NCBI RefSeq assembly: GCF_001676875.1
Contig: NZ_JYKA01000003.1
Coordinates: 310,001 to 374,000 of the forward strand
Direction of reading: 5' to 3'
DNA from: Chromobacterium subtsugae
GTDB lineage: Bacteria > Pseudomonadota > Gammaproteobacteria > Burkholderiales > Chromobacteriaceae
DNA: 64,000 bases
Shown here: piece by piece, positions 44,899 to 55,004 of the stretch
Position numbering within the stretch: the stretch's first letter is position 1
Layout: each line of letters starts with the position of its first letter
The notes under the pieces: model-generated
What the model was told of the DNA's origin: nothing
What the model saw: only the letters and a program-made list of their open reading frames with translations
Database searches by the model: none
Translations under genes and position numbers: made by a program

Positions 44899-46533
44899 TC
44901 AGCTGTCCAGCACGAAGCGCCGCATCTGCTCCTGCAGCGCGCCGCTCACGGTCAGCAGCCGGGCGCTGTTCTGTCTGGCGCTGTGGGTGGCATGCAGGCT
45001 TTCGTCGGCGGACTGGGCGATGGCGGCGACGCTGCGCGCGATGGATTGGCTTTCGCGCACCTGCTCGGCGATATTGACGGCCAACCGGTCCAGTTCGCTG
45101 GAGGTGGCGGTGGCGCCGTCTTTCAGCTCGGTCAGCGGGTCGACGATGCCGCGGATCATGTCGACGCCGCGGGCCATTTCCGTCTGCCCCTGTTCGATCT
45201 GCCGCATCGCCTGGGTGGTCTGGTCGTCTATCGCCGAGATCACTTCGCTGATTTCGCGGGTGGCCTGGGCGGTGCGGTCGGCCAGCCGGCGCACCTCGTC
45301 GGCCACCACCGCGAAGCCGCGGCCCATTTCGCCGGCGCGCGCCGCCTCGATCGCGGCGTTGAGCGCCAGCATATTGGTTTGCTCGGCGATGTCGGTGACG
45401 GACTCTATCATGCCGCGCATCGAATTGGCGCGCTGGCGCAGCGCGTCCACCGCCGCCGCGCTGCCCTGGATCTGCCCGGCGATCAGCGTGATTTCGCCGG
45501 AGGCGGTCTGGATCAGGCTCTGGCCGCGCAGCGCCAGCGCGGCCGCGCTTTTGGCGCGCTCCTGCGCCTGGGAGGCGGTTTGCGCCGCGCTGCGCAGCTT
45601 GCCGGCGAAGTCCTCCACCACCGCGTTGATCTGGTGAATTTCCGCCTGCTGGCGCTCGACGCCGCCGGCGACTTCGGCCGCGCCGGACTGGGTGGAGGCG
45701 GCGGTGGCGGCGACGATGTCGGCGGAGCCGCGCAATTCCCGCACCAGCGTCGCCAGGTGCGACTGCATCTGCGCCATCCGGCCCAGCATCAGCGCGGTTT
45801 CATCGCTGCCGACTATCTGCACCTCGCCGCGCAGATCCCCCTGGGCCATCGCACCCATCCGCGCCACGCTGTGCTCCAGCGGACGGGTGATGCTGCGGGT
45901 GACGCGCCAGGACAGCAGCACTCCGGCCACAGCAGCGGCGGCGCTGAAAGCCAGCAATAACAGCCGGGTATTGCCCATCAGCGCCAGCACGTCGGCCAGT
46001 TCCCGGTTCATGTCGTTTTGCTGGGCGGAGGCGAGGGCGGTGGTGGCGGCGAGCAGTTGCTGCAGCGCCGGCTGGGTCTGGCCGGCGTACTGGCGCGCCA
46101 GCGCCGCCGGGTCGTCCGATTCCACAAGGTCGACCGTGTTGCTGAAGGCGGCGGTGTAGCGGGCGCGCAATTCGGATAGCTGGCGCAGGACGTCGGACTG
46201 TTCCGGCGTCCAGGGCAAGTCTTTCAGGCGTTGGAAAGTCTGGTTGGCGCGGCGGTTGGCCTCGTCCATCGCGGCATATAGGGGGACGCGCTGCGGTCGG
46301 TCGGGGGTGGAGATGATCTGCAGCAGCAGCAGGGCGGCGTTTTGCGAATGGCGGTCCAGCTCCGCCGCCAATTGCAGCTTGCCGGCGTCGTCGCCGACGA
46401 TGCGATGAGTGCTGGTTTCTATGCTGGAGAGGCCGTTCCAGACGCTGGCGCTGACCGCCAGCAGAATGGCCAGCAACAGCATGAAGGATGCGGCCAGGCG
46501 CGGGCCGACTTTGATGTTTTGCAACAAGCTCAT
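44899..46533 (-). CDS. Methyl-accepting chemotaxis protein
   Basis: 544 residues from [19 protein letters not shown]1 (about 15-32), periplasmic four-helix bundle of about 160 residues (4HB type), TM2 (about 190-210), HAMP with [24 protein letters not shown], and a long cytoplasmic coiled coil with hairpin tip [20 protein letters not shown] and [15 protein letters not shown]. Ends MRRFVLDS, so no CheR-docking pentapeptide. Ligand unknown. A single gene. Confidence 0.93.
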   Translation of the reverse strand: MSLLQNIKVGPRLAASFMLLLAILLAVSASVWNGLSSIETSTHRIVGDDAGKLQLAAELDRHSQNAALLLLQIISTPDRPQRVPLYAAMDEANRRANQTFQRLKDLPWTPEQSDVLRQLSELRARYTAAFSNTVDLVESDDPAALARQYAGQTQPALQQLLAATTALASAQQNDMNRELADVLALMGNTRLLLLAFSAAAAVAGVLLSWRVTRSITRPLEHSVARMGAMAQGDLRGEVQIVGSDETALMLGRMAQMQSHLATLVRELRGSADIVAATAASTQSGAAEVAGGVERQQAEIHQINAVVEDFAGKLRSAAQTASQAQERAKSAAALALRGQSLIQTASGEITLIAGQIQGSAAAVDALRQRANSMRGMIESVTDIAEQTNMLALNAAIEAARAGEMGRGFAVVADEVRRLADRTAQATREISEVISAIDDQTTQAMRQIEQGQTEMARGVDMIRGIVDPLTELKDGATATSSELDRLAVNIAEQVRESQSIARSVAAIAQSADESLHATHSARQNSARLLTVSGALQEQMRRFVLDS

Positions 46534-46636
46534 GGCGGCAGGGTCCTGCGAAGGCGAAACCGGTTGGTCGGAGCAGCGCTGCGGATATGTCAGCATAGCT
46601 CGCCGCGGCCGGCCTGTCCGCTTGCTGCCGCGTTAG

Positions 46637-47833
46637 TCATTCATCCAGCGCTTGTCCATTCCATTCGATATCGGCGGTGGAGGCCGCGAGCAAGCCGCGG
46701 CCCCGGAGCAGCCCGCGGCCGGCGATTTCCAGCAGGCCCAGGCACTGCGCCGGCAGCAGCCAGGGTTCGTCCCGCCGGGCCAGCACATCGTCGGCGCGGC
46801 CGAAGTCGGTCCAGAATTCGCGGCGCCAGCCATGGCGCCGCGCGGCGAACAGCAGCATCGCCGCGGCCACCATCTTGGGGCTGGCGGCCGGACGCAGCAC
46901 TTCTCCGGGCGGAATGTCGTCCAGCAGGGCGGCGACCAGTTGTTGCGGCTGGTCGCTGAACAGATGGACGCCGCTGGTGGCGCGGGGATTGCACTCCAGT
47001 ACGTGACAGGCGCCGTCGGCGGTTTCGATGAAGTCGAAGCCTACCTGGCCGCTGTAGCCGGTTTCGGCGCCGAATCGTTCGATGAACGCCCGGATGGGTG
47101 CCGGGTCGGTGGGTTCGAACCAGACACCCGCGGCTTTGCCTGCCCGGTAGCGCGGGTGGTAGCAGGCATGAGCGGTCACGCGTCCCGCCGCCAGCACGCT
47201 ATAACTGCAGTGCTCGCGGCCCGGCATGTAGCGCTGGGCAACCCAAGGCCGGCTGGCGCTGGGCCGCGCGCGCGCCAGTTGGGCGGGAGAGGGGCGCAGC
47301 AGCGCGCGGCTGGCAAAGCGGGAATAGGCAGGCTTGAACACCCAGCCCGGCGCGGCGTGGCGCATGCGCATGACGGCGTCCGGCGATTCCAACAGCCGGG
47401 TTTCCGGCGCCTGGGCCGTCCAGCCGCGGGTCATCAGAGCGAAACGGTGCTTGTGGTGCAACTGGCGCATCAGGTCGAAGCGCTCAGTCAGAACCCGGCA
47501 AGGCAGGGTGTCGCGGCCGCTGGACAGGTAGAAGGTTTCTTCACAGGTGGGCAGCACCAGGTCCACCCCATGGCGCGTGATCGCCTGGCGCAGCGCGTCC
47601 AGCCAGCGCGCCGGATTGGCGCGCGGCGATGGAAGGCGATGGTAGGCATCGACCGCGCGGCTGAAGCGGCTTATCGGCCAGTGCAGCGAATCCGCCGCGC
47701 TCACCCGCCAGCCGGCGGCGCGAAAGGCGCGAGCCCATTCCAGGCAGGCGGGAGAGCGCGCGCCCAGTATCAGGATGTGTCGCGGTTTTTCGGGGAAAGC
47801 AGGGGAGGGGCCGGCTTGAGTCGGTAAAGGCAT
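46637..47833 (-). CDS. ATP-grasp family protein
   Basis: 398 residues. N-terminal Rossmann-like part (HILILGARSPACLEWARAFRAAGWRV) resembles pre-ATP-grasp domains. The ATP-grasp core has WVFKPAYSRFASRALL, VAQRYMPGREHCSYSVLAAGRV and GFDFIETADGACHVLECNPRATSG with the metal-binding Glu and Asn. The family joins carboxylates to amines or thiols; substrate unknown. An ATG start; nothing else in the operon. Confidence 0.75.
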   Translation of the reverse strand: MPLPTQAGPSPAFPEKPRHILILGARSPACLEWARAFRAAGWRVSAADSLHWPISRFSRAVDAYHRLPSPRANPARWLDALRQAITRHGVDLVLPTCEETFYLSSGRDTLPCRVLTERFDLMRQLHHKHRFALMTRGWTAQAPETRLLESPDAVMRMRHAAPGWVFKPAYSRFASRALLRPSPAQLARARPSASRPWVAQRYMPGREHCSYSVLAAGRVTAHACYHPRYRAGKAAGVWFEPTDPAPIRAFIERFGAETGYSGQVGFDFIETADGACHVLECNPRATSGVHLFSDQPQQLVAALLDDIPPGEVLRPAASPKMVAAAMLLFAARRHGWRREFWTDFGRADDVLARRDEPWLLPAQCLGLLEIAGRGLLRGRGLLAASTADIEWNGQALDE

Positions 47834-47991
47834 GGACGAGCGTGGATTTTATTTTGGCGATTATTTTATCAGCGACAATTCTAATTGAATTTCCCGGCCG
47901 GCGTCCGATTATTCGCCGCAGGCGTTTGCGCCGGATTCGGCGCGGATCGCGCGGCGGATGATGTTTCTTCAGGGGCGAATGTCCCGCCGCG

Positions 47992-49653
47992 TCATATCCG
48001 TATGGTTTCGCTGCCGCTGCGGCCGGTTTTCTTGACGAGGTACATGGCCTGGTCGGCCGCCTGCAACAGGCTGTCCGAGGTGCTCAGGCCGTCTCCCAGC
48101 GCGATGCCGATCGAAATGCCCAGCTTGCAGGAGGCGCCGGCGGTCTGGAACGGGGCGTCGAACGCCTCTATGCATTTCTGCGCCACCGTGTTGGCGATGC
48201 CTTCCGCGCCGTCGTCCAGATCGCTGAGCAGCAGCACGAACTCATCGCCGCCTATCCGCGCCAGCGTGTCGGTCTGGCGGACGATGTTGGACAGGCGCTG
48301 CGCCACCTGCCACAGCACCTTGTCGCCGGCCTTGTGGCCTAGCGTATCGTTGATCAGCTTGAAGCCGTCCAGGTCCATGAACAGCAGCGCCACCGCGCTG
48401 CGTTTGCGCTGCGCCTGCGCCAGCGCCATGTGCAGGCGATCGGACAGCAGCGAGCGGTTGGGCAGGCCGGTCAGCGAGTCGTGATGGGCCATGCGGGCCA
48501 GTTCGGCTTTCTGGTCGTTCAGTTTGTGCAGCAGGCGGTTGAACGCCGCGATCAGGTGGCCGACTTCATCGTTGCGGCGGATCGGCATCGGCTCCAGCGG
48601 CAGCTCGCCGCGCGTCATGCGGTCGGCGTGGCGCGCGGCCTGGAACAGCGGCCGCAGCACGATGTACAGGCCGCCGCAGCAGATCAGCGCGAAAACGACC
48701 ATCGCGGCGATGGTGTTGCGCAGCGTGAAGCCCTTTACCCTCTCCACGGTGGCGAAGGCCTCGCTGCTGGGCAGCCGGGCCACCACGAACCAGCCGGCGC
48801 GCGGGACCGACGCGATGGCGCTGACTTCTTCCACCCCTTTGGCGTTGACGGTGATGCCGGCGCCGCGAAAGCCCGCCATCGCCCTGTCGTGCAGCGGGTT
48901 GACGCCGGGGCGGGGCAGCGGCTTCAGTACCATGTCCGGTTGCGAGGAGGAGACGAACTGCTTGTCGCGCGGCGAGACTAGCAGAAAACTGTCGATGTGG
49001 CCGCCGATATGGGTGTGTTGCAGCAGATCGAGAAAGTTTGGCGCGTCCAGCGCGGTGACGCCAACCAGAACCGCCTTCACTTTGCGATCGGCGCCGTATA
49101 TCGGCGCGCCCATCGGCAGCACCGGTATTTTCGAAGTGAGGCCGACTACGGCGCGGCCGATGTAGGGGTCCCCTTGCAGCGCTGCCCGGATATAGTCGCG
49201 GTCGCGGTAATTGACTGTCATCCGTCTGGGATTGAGAGGATAGTCGGCGATGGCGCTGCCATCCGGCCTCACTACGAACAAGCCGATGGAAAACAGCGGC
49301 TGGTACTGGTAGTGCTCCTTGAGCCAGTCCCGCAGCTGGGGCGGGCGCTTCAGCAGCTGCGGCGGCAGCACCGCGGCCAGGTGGATGAGCAGGTCTTCCC
49401 TTTGCGCGACTTTGCCGTTGATGTCGTGCGCGACATAGGTGGCCAGCGTCAACTGCTGGTTTTCCACCACCTTGCTCAGGTCTTCATATAGAAAATTGCT
49501 CAGCGTGTAATAACGCGATATGGAGCCGGTGAGCACGATCAGCAGCGCCAGCGCCAGCAGGCGGGTAACTATGCTGTCAAAGAGGTACCGCAGGCCCTTT
49601 GAATACAGGATGTATTGAGACGGATCGCCTTGGTGGCTTTTCCGCTCAGCCAT
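47992..49653 (-). CDS. Diguanylate cyclase with periplasmic sensor (dCache-HAMP-GGDEF)
   Basis: 553 residues. TM1 (about 30-48), an extracellular double-Cache domain (about 60-300, with DYPLNPRRMTVNYRDRDYI and IVYG-like strands), TM2 near 310-330, HAMP, and a GGDEF domain. The active site is intact GGDEF at 468-472, with the inhibitory RxxD site RQTD at 459-462, five residues before. It should make c-di-GMP and be product-inhibited. Start overlaps the kinase stop by eight bases, so it is the output end of a three-gene operon. Confidence 0.93.
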   Translation of the reverse strand: MAERKSHQGDPSQYILYSKGLRYLFDSIVTRLLALALLIVLTGSISRYYTLSNFLYEDLSKVVENQQLTLATYVAHDINGKVAQREDLLIHLAAVLPPQLLKRPPQLRDWLKEHYQYQPLFSIGLFVVRPDGSAIADYPLNPRRMTVNYRDRDYIRAALQGDPYIGRAVVGLTSKIPVLPMGAPIYGADRKVKAVLVGVTALDAPNFLDLLQHTHIGGHIDSFLLVSPRDKQFVSSSQPDMVLKPLPRPGVNPLHDRAMAGFRGAGITVNAKGVEEVSAIASVPRAGWFVVARLPSSEAFATVERVKGFTLRNTIAAMVVFALICCGGLYIVLRPLFQAARHADRMTRGELPLEPMPIRRNDEVGHLIAAFNRLLHKLNDQKAELARMAHHDSLTGLPNRSLLSDRLHMALAQAQRKRSAVALLFMDLDGFKLINDTLGHKAGDKVLWQVAQRLSNIVRQTDTLARIGGDEFVLLLSDLDDGAEGIANTVAQKCIEAFDAPFQTAGASCKLGISIGIALGDGLSTSDSLLQAADQAMYLVKKTGRSGSETIRI

Positions 49654-52600
49654 GGCTTAACTCGTGCGGTGCGCGGCGCTTCGTCAGCCATTGCTCCACC
49701 TCCAGGCAGGCGGCTTCCAGTTGCAGTACCAACCTGGGGATCGTCTCTTTCTGCTCGGCCTCTGCGGCTTGCTCTAGGTGTCTGGCTGCCTCGGCGATAT
49801 TGTGCGCACCTATTGGGGTCGCGTCGGTCTGGATGTCCCGCGTGGTGAGGGCGATTAGCGGCAGGTTGTCGCTGATTATGGCGTTGCGGATGTATGAGGT
49901 GTGTCGGCGGGTGTTCTTCAGGAACTCGCCCAGCAGTTGACTTTCGGATTTTCCGCTCTCGCCGCAGCGTGTTCGCAGCATTAACAGGTCGAGCGGCGCG
50001 GGGCCTTCCGGTTGAGCCCCCGCTGCCGGGGGGCTAACGCTAGGAGGTGCGCCCTGCAACCATTTTTCCAGCGCCGCGGACAGGGTTTCCAGCGCGAAGG
50101 GCTTGATGAGGTAGTCATTCATGCCGGCATCACGGGTCTTTTGCAGCTCTTCTGGCGCGGCATTGGCTGTGCAAGCGATGATGGCGGAACGGGGGCGGAC
50201 GGGGTGTTCCGCCTCGTAGCTTCGGATCAGCCTGGCGAGTTCGAAGCCTCCGATATTGGGCATCAGGCAGTCGGTCATCACCAGATGGTAATGATCGCGC
50301 CGCCATTTTTCAAAAGCCTGCGCGCCATCCTCCGCTGTATCGGGCCGATAACCGAGCTTTTCCAGCTGCTTGGTGGCTAGCTTCAGATTGGTGGGGTTGT
50401 CCTCCACGAGCAATATGCGCTTTTCCGCATTGGGCGCTGCGGAGGGCAGAAGTGCGAGGGGGGGAGGAGCTTTGCGTTCAGCCACTTCCACGCACAGATG
50501 CAGTGAAACCCGTGTGCCATGCCCCAGTTCGCTGTCTATTGCCACCTCGCCGCCCATGAGCTCTGCCAGGCGGCGGCTGATAGCCAAGCCCAGTCCGGTG
50601 CCGCCATAGCGGCGGGAGGTGGCGGAATCGCCTTGGCTGAATGGCTGGAACAGCGTTTGCAATTGTTCGGGCGGGATGCCGATACCGGTATCGATGACGT
50701 CGAAAATCAGGTTTTGCCAGCCGGTGGCCTCTTTTTCCACTTGGACGCGCAAGGTGATGGCGCCGGTGGCGGTGAACTTTATCGCGTTGCTGAGAAAGTT
50801 TTGTAAGATCTGCCGCAGCCGCAGCGGGTCAAGCAGCAGGGTGGGGGCGAGCAGAGGATCGATCTGCAGGTCGAAATTCAGATCCTTTTGCTCGGCGGTA
50901 TGGGCGTAGCGGCTTAGCACTCTTTGTAGCAGTGGCCAGATATCGGTGGGTGTCTTAACCAGCTCCAGCTGGTTGGCCTCGATTTTGGTGAAGTCCAACA
51001 CATCGTCGATCAGCAGCAGCAAGGTGTGCGCGGAGTCGCGCGCAGTGTCCACCATGTCTTGCTGCCCAGAGTCCAATTGGCTCAACTTCAGCAACTCCAG
51101 CATCCCGAGCACCCCGTTCAGCGGGGTGCGGATTTCGTGGCTGATGGTGGCCAAGAAGGAGCTCTTGGCCTGGTTGGCCGCATCGGCCTTATCCTTGGCG
51201 CGCCGCAACTCACTCTCTGCTGTCTTTAGCTCCGTGATGTCGCGGATGTTCAGGTTGTAGTAATCTTTGCCTGTGTCCGGCATGTGGGTGATCGCCAGCT
51301 CTATCGGAAACGGCGTACCGTCGGCGCGTTTGGCGGTGAGTTGCAGCAAACTGCTCAATTTGATGTCGTCGCCGAGCAGTAGCGGCTGCAGCGCGCGCCG
51401 GCTGGACGGTTCCAGGCAGTCCAGCAAGGCGGTGCCGATCAGGCTGCCGCGCGGTAGGCCGAACATGTATTCGGTCACCTTGTTGGCGCTGGTGAACAGG
51501 CCTAGCCTGTCTAAGGTGGCGATGCCGTCTATCGAGGTGTCGATGACAGCGGATAACAGTATTTGTTGCCGCGAAAGTTGAAGCTGTGTTTGTTCTAGCT
51601 TGCGTTGGGCCTGGCTTGCCTGCATCAGTTGTCCCAATGTTTTCATCAATGGCGCCGGGAGCTTGTTGCCATGGTCCGGGTCGACCGGGCGAGGGAAGAA
51701 CAGGGTAAACGAGCCAATTACGCTGGAGGCCAGAATGATGGGGATGCTCAGGAAATAGTAGCCTTGGGATAAGGCGCCGGACGAACTCTGTTGCAGGCCC
51801 AGCAGCTGTTCCTGTTCTTGATAGAGACAGCATTGCAACAGCTCGTCTGTGTCCATCTGCGGCGGGGGGCTCAGAGCAGGCGTGATGGGGAGAAACTGGG
51901 GCTGGCTTGCCTGGTTGTTCAATTCGCATATAAAGCCGTGTTCGGCATTGAACCACAGCAGTAGGATGTCGCGGGCGTAGCTGAACAATGTTTCGGGATG
52001 CACCTTGCCAATGAACAGGCTTTGCATGTAATTGATTGCATCCAGCAGATCTTCTTGCCGCTGTAAATCCTTTCGGCTTTCTTCAGCGCGGTTCAGCGCG
52101 GTTTCCAGCTGGCTGCGGTCCAAGGCCAGCTGGGTCGACATCCGGTTGAACATCTCTGCCGTGCGCGCCAGCTCATCTTTGCCTTGCACTTCCACTTGGT
52201 AGCCCAGCTCGCCGGCAGCCATTTTTTGGGAGGCCTGTTGCAGCGACTCGAGCTGGCGGGTCAGATAGGTACCCAGTAGCAGAGAGAACAGCGCGGATAA
52301 GGCGAGTTCGGACAGGGCGAGCATAAGGCCATTTTGTAGGGCTTTCTGCATCAATTGCCGGTGGTTAGCCACCGAGGTGCCGAGTTCCACTCGACCGTAA
52401 TGGATGCCGCCGATCTCGATGTTTCGGGTGATGGTGAGCGGTTGGTCGGGCGAGAGCTGGTCTATGTTCTGCGTGGCTGAGTCCTGTTTGGCTGAGTCAT
52501 GCAGGGCCAAGCTTCGAGGATCGCCGGCCTCGGCGAGAAGCCTGTCATGGCCGTCGAACACGCGAGCATAGAGGATGTCGGAAGATTTCACCATCTGCTC

Positions 52601-52807
52601 CGCTGCGCTCTGCAGCGTTGCCAGGTCGGTGCTTAGCACAGCGTTTTGATTGGCTTGGGCGAACTGCTCGGCTATGATCTGCCGCCGTTTGATCATTTCT
52701 CGAACGCTGGTATCGCGCAGCAGGCCCAAACCAAAATACAGCAGGATACACAGCATCATCAATTCGATCAGCGCTATGCCGAGTATGGTCTTAAGCCGGA
52801 ACGACAT
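49646..52807 (-). CDS. Hybrid sensor histidine kinase with degenerate Hpt domain
   Basis: 1053 residues. TM1 (about 8-30), short periplasmic part, TM2 (about 165-185), HAMP, a long linker with a GAF-like region, PAS (about 420-530), HisKA with His557 in [15 protein letters not shown], ATPase with [43 protein letters not shown] with Asp846 in VMTDCLMPN, and a C-terminal Hpt-like helix bundle. In that bundle the expected phospho-His is Arg990 ([14 protein letters not shown]), so phosphorelay cannot pass through it. Sits between a PhnD-like binding protein gene and a diguanylate cyclase gene. Confidence 0.9.
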   Translation of the reverse strand: MSFRLKTILGIALIELMMLCILLYFGLGLLRDTSVREMIKRRQIIAEQFAQANQNAVLSTDLATLQSAAEQMVKSSDILYARVFDGHDRLLAEAGDPRSLALHDSAKQDSATQNIDQLSPDQPLTITRNIEIGGIHYGRVELGTSVANHRQLMQKALQNGLMLALSELALSALFSLLLGTYLTRQLESLQQASQKMAAGELGYQVEVQGKDELARTAEMFNRMSTQLALDRSQLETALNRAEESRKDLQRQEDLLDAINYMQSLFIGKVHPETLFSYARDILLLWFNAEHGFICELNNQASQPQFLPITPALSPPPQMDTDELLQCCLYQEQEQLLGLQQSSSGALSQGYYFLSIPIILASSVIGSFTLFFPRPVDPDHGNKLPAPLMKTLGQLMQASQAQRKLEQTQLQLSRQQILLSAVIDTSIDGIATLDRLGLFTSANKVTEYMFGLPRGSLIGTALLDCLEPSSRRALQPLLLGDDIKLSSLLQLTAKRADGTPFPIELAITHMPDTGKDYYNLNIRDITELKTAESELRRAKDKADAANQAKSSFLATISHEIRTPLNGVLGMLELLKLSQLDSGQQDMVDTARDSAHTLLLLIDDVLDFTKIEANQLELVKTPTDIWPLLQRVLSRYAHTAEQKDLNFDLQIDPLLAPTLLLDPLRLRQILQNFLSNAIKFTATGAITLRVQVEKEATGWQNLIFDVIDTGIGIPPEQLQTLFQPFSQGDSATSRRYGGTGLGLAISRRLAELMGGEVAIDSELGHGTRVSLHLCVEVAERKAPPPLALLPSAAPNAEKRILLVEDNPTNLKLATKQLEKLGYRPDTAEDGAQAFEKWRRDHYHLVMTDCLMPNIGGFELARLIRSYEAEHPVRPRSAIIACTANAAPEELQKTRDAGMNDYLIKPFALETLSAALEKWLQGAPPSVSPPAAGAQPEGPAPLDLLMLRTRCGESGKSESQLLGEFLKNTRRHTSYIRNAIISDNLPLIALTTRDIQTDATPIGAHNIAEAARHLEQAAEAEQKETIPRLVLQLEAACLEVEQWLTKRRAPHELSHG

Positions 52808-52810
52808 GTG

Positions 52811-53668
52811 CTATTGCTCTCCCGGCGCTTGGTAATGTATGCCCAGGCGGCGGATATCGTCCCAGTCTTCATCCCGAGCCGCCGTCAGCGGTTTCAGTTG
52901 CACTTGCTGTAGCAAGGCGAGTCCCTCCGGTGTGTCTTGCAGATGGGTCAATGTCCGAAGCAGGCATTGGCGCTGCGTCGAAGGCAAGCCGGGCCGCGTG
53001 GCGAACGGGTGCGGCGTGTGCGGCGGCGTTTGCCACAAGATGCGCAGCGCATTGCGCACAGCATCAGGTTGCTGGCTCCAGGTGCGGTTGATACCGCCGC
53101 CTGCCGAATAAAGACCTTGCCTGACGGCGAGATAGACCGAGTCGTGTGAGCCGACATAACTGACATTGACATGTACGCCCATGGACTCCAGCTCCGCTTG
53201 GGGCAGTACGCTCGCGGCGAACGACTCTGGCGCGGGAAGGGCCAGGGTTTTGCCTTCCAGTTGACGAACGTTCTGGATGGGGCTGTCTTTGCGCACCACA
53301 ATCAGCCCAACCAACCGGGTATCTTTTTCCCTCGCCAGCGCCTGATAGCCCGCGCTGTCGTGAAAGACCACGTAGTGCAGCGGGTTGAAGTACACGATGT
53401 CGTACTGGCCCTTGGCCACCCGACGCTCAAAAGTGGGAATGTCCGGGGCCGTTTCAAATTGCAGATCCAGTGTGCATGATTTGCCCAGATATTGCAGTAA
53501 GCTCCCCCAGTTCCGCGCTAGGTGGAGAGCGGATTGCTGCGGAACAATGCCGAAGTGGAGGATAGGCGCTCCAGCATTTGCCGTGGATGCCAATAGCGCG
53601 GCAGGTAGCAGCAGATTGGCGAGGATGAGGTGGGTCTTGCCCGATCGGGGGGGGCGTAATGCCTTCAT
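52811..53668 (-). CDS. PhnD-like periplasmic binding protein, probable sensor partner
   Basis: 285 residues with a signal peptide (LILANLLLPAALLASTANA). Phosphate/phosphonate-binding fold: LHFGIVPQQSALHLARNWGSLLQYL, GQYDIVYFNPLHYVVF and VGSHDSVYLAVRQGLYSAGGG, as in PhnD and TorT-like sensors. No permease or ATPase follows; the hybrid kinase gene starts three bases after its stop. It probably delivers a ligand signal to the kinase rather than feeding transport. Confidence 0.82.
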   Translation of the reverse strand: MKALRPPRSGKTHLILANLLLPAALLASTANAGAPILHFGIVPQQSALHLARNWGSLLQYLGKSCTLDLQFETAPDIPTFERRVAKGQYDIVYFNPLHYVVFHDSAGYQALAREKDTRLVGLIVVRKDSPIQNVRQLEGKTLALPAPESFAASVLPQAELESMGVHVNVSYVGSHDSVYLAVRQGLYSAGGGINRTWSQQPDAVRNALRILWQTPPHTPHPFATRPGLPSTQRQCLLRTLTHLQDTPEGLALLQQVQLKPLTAARDEDWDDIRRLGIHYQAPGEQ

Positions 53669-53913
53669 GCTTTCGTCTCTCCTGCGCGAAACAATGTGGC
53701 GAGATGGTGCCTGTCTTTAGCGTCAATATAGATAAAACTCAGTAGATCGCTTGCGTTGCGGATGGCGTGCGGGCAGTGGTCTAGAGGGGCAAAACAAGCT
53801 TCATGTTCTTTTCACTGGCTTGTCATCGCCTAGCGGCATAGTGGCAGCAGTTTTCCAGATGGGTCGGTTTGTGGATGAATTTGTCTATACGTCTAAACAA
53901 AGGAGCATCGTCG
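53669..53913. other. Divergent gap between the signalling operon and the phosphonate transporter
   Basis: About 245 bases separate the phnD-like gene from phnS on opposite strands. AGGAG (53901-53905) is the phnS ribosome site. No strong hairpin or operator palindrome was recognised. Confidence 0.4.
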
Positions 53914-54936
53914 ATGAAGAAGCAGCTAGCTGTCGCAATCGGTCTGGCCGTGTCCGGACTTTTGTCCCCGCTGGCATACGCCAAAACCACGCTGACGGTG
54001 TACACCGCGCTGGAGGCCGATCAGGTCAAGGATTACAAGGAGGCTTTCGAGAAAGCCAATCCGGATATCGATATCCGCTGGGTGCGCGAATCCACCGGCA
54101 TCATCACCGCCAAGCTGCTGTCGGAGAAGAATCATCCGCAAGCCGACGCGGTGTGGGGCTTGGCCGCCACCAGTCTGATGATCCTGGACCAGCAAGGCAT
54201 GCTGCAGGCTTACGCGCCCAAGGGCGTGGACAAGCTCAGCCCGCAATTCGTCGACAAGGCCAAGCCGCCCAAGTGGACCGGCATGGACGTGTGGGCCGCC
54301 ACCATCTGCTTCAACACCGTGGAAGCCGCCAAGAAGAACCTGCCCAAGCCGGAAAGCTGGGCCGATTTGACCAAGCCGGTCTACAAGGGCCAGATCGTGA
54401 TGCCGCATCCGGCCTCGTCCGGCACCGGCTACCTCGATGTGTCCGCCTGGCTGCAGATGATGGGCGAGAAGCCGGGTTGGGACTATATGGACAAGCTGCA
54501 CCTCAATATGGCGCAGTACGTCCACTCCGGCTCCAAGCCGTGAAAGATGGCCGCCACCGGCGAATTCCCGATCGGCATTTCGTTTGAATACCGCGGCGCG
54601 GAACTGAAGGCGCAGGGCGCGCCGATAGACCTGATCTACCCGAAAGAAGGCCTTGGCTGGGATTTGGAAGCCACCGCCATCGTCAAAGGCACCAAGAATC
54701 TGGAAGCCGCCAAGAAACTGGCGGACTTCTCCGCCAGCCTGCCGGCGATGCGGCTGTACGAAAAGAACTACGCGGTGCTGGCGATGCCCGGCGTGGCCAA
54801 GCAGAATCCGTACATCCCGGCGGATTACGCCAAGCGCCTGTCGAAAAATAATTTCGCCTGGGCGGCGAAAAACCGCGACGCCATCCTGCAGGAATGGTCG
54901 CGCCGCTATGAAAGCAAGGCCGCGGCCAAGAACTGA
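53914..54936 (+). pseudogene. phnS: 2-Aminoethylphosphonate-binding protein gene interrupted by an in-frame TGA
   Basis: Reading from [15 protein letters not shown], with signal peptide ending SPLAYA, gives 209 codons of a periplasmic PhnS-type protein ([59 protein letters not shown]). Codon 210 is TGA (54541-54543) after SGSKP; the same frame resumes at once with KMAATGEFPIGISFEYRG and runs to 54936 (341 codons total, normal family length). The residue expected there is cysteine, as I recall the family (GSKPCK), so TGC or TGT to TGA by one base fits. It is either a nonsense mutation, a sequencing error or read-through. Confidence 0.85.
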
Positions 54937-54952
54937 GGCCGGAGCCGGCGCT

Positions 54953-54977
54953 AGCCGCCCGCTTGCGGGCGGCTTTT
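54953..54977 (+). terminator. Hairpin between phnS and phnT
   Basis: AGCCGCCCGC / GCGGGCGGCT stem with TT loop followed by TTTTC, 16 bases after the phnS stop. It looks like an attenuator that lowers expression of the ATPase and permease genes relative to the binding protein. Confidence 0.8.
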
Positions 54978-55004
54978 CGAGATTCAAGCAAGATGGAGTT
55001 GCCG

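Noticed and set aside
52811-53668. The PhnD-like protein as part of a phosphonate importer
   Set aside because: No permease or ATPase is adjacent; the next gene is a sensor kinase.
54541-54543. The TGA in phnS as a selenocysteine codon
   Set aside because: Only a weak four-base stem (GCCG/CGGC) follows; no credible SECIS of the expected shape and spacing, and family members use ordinary cysteine. A nonsense change or sequencing error is simpler.
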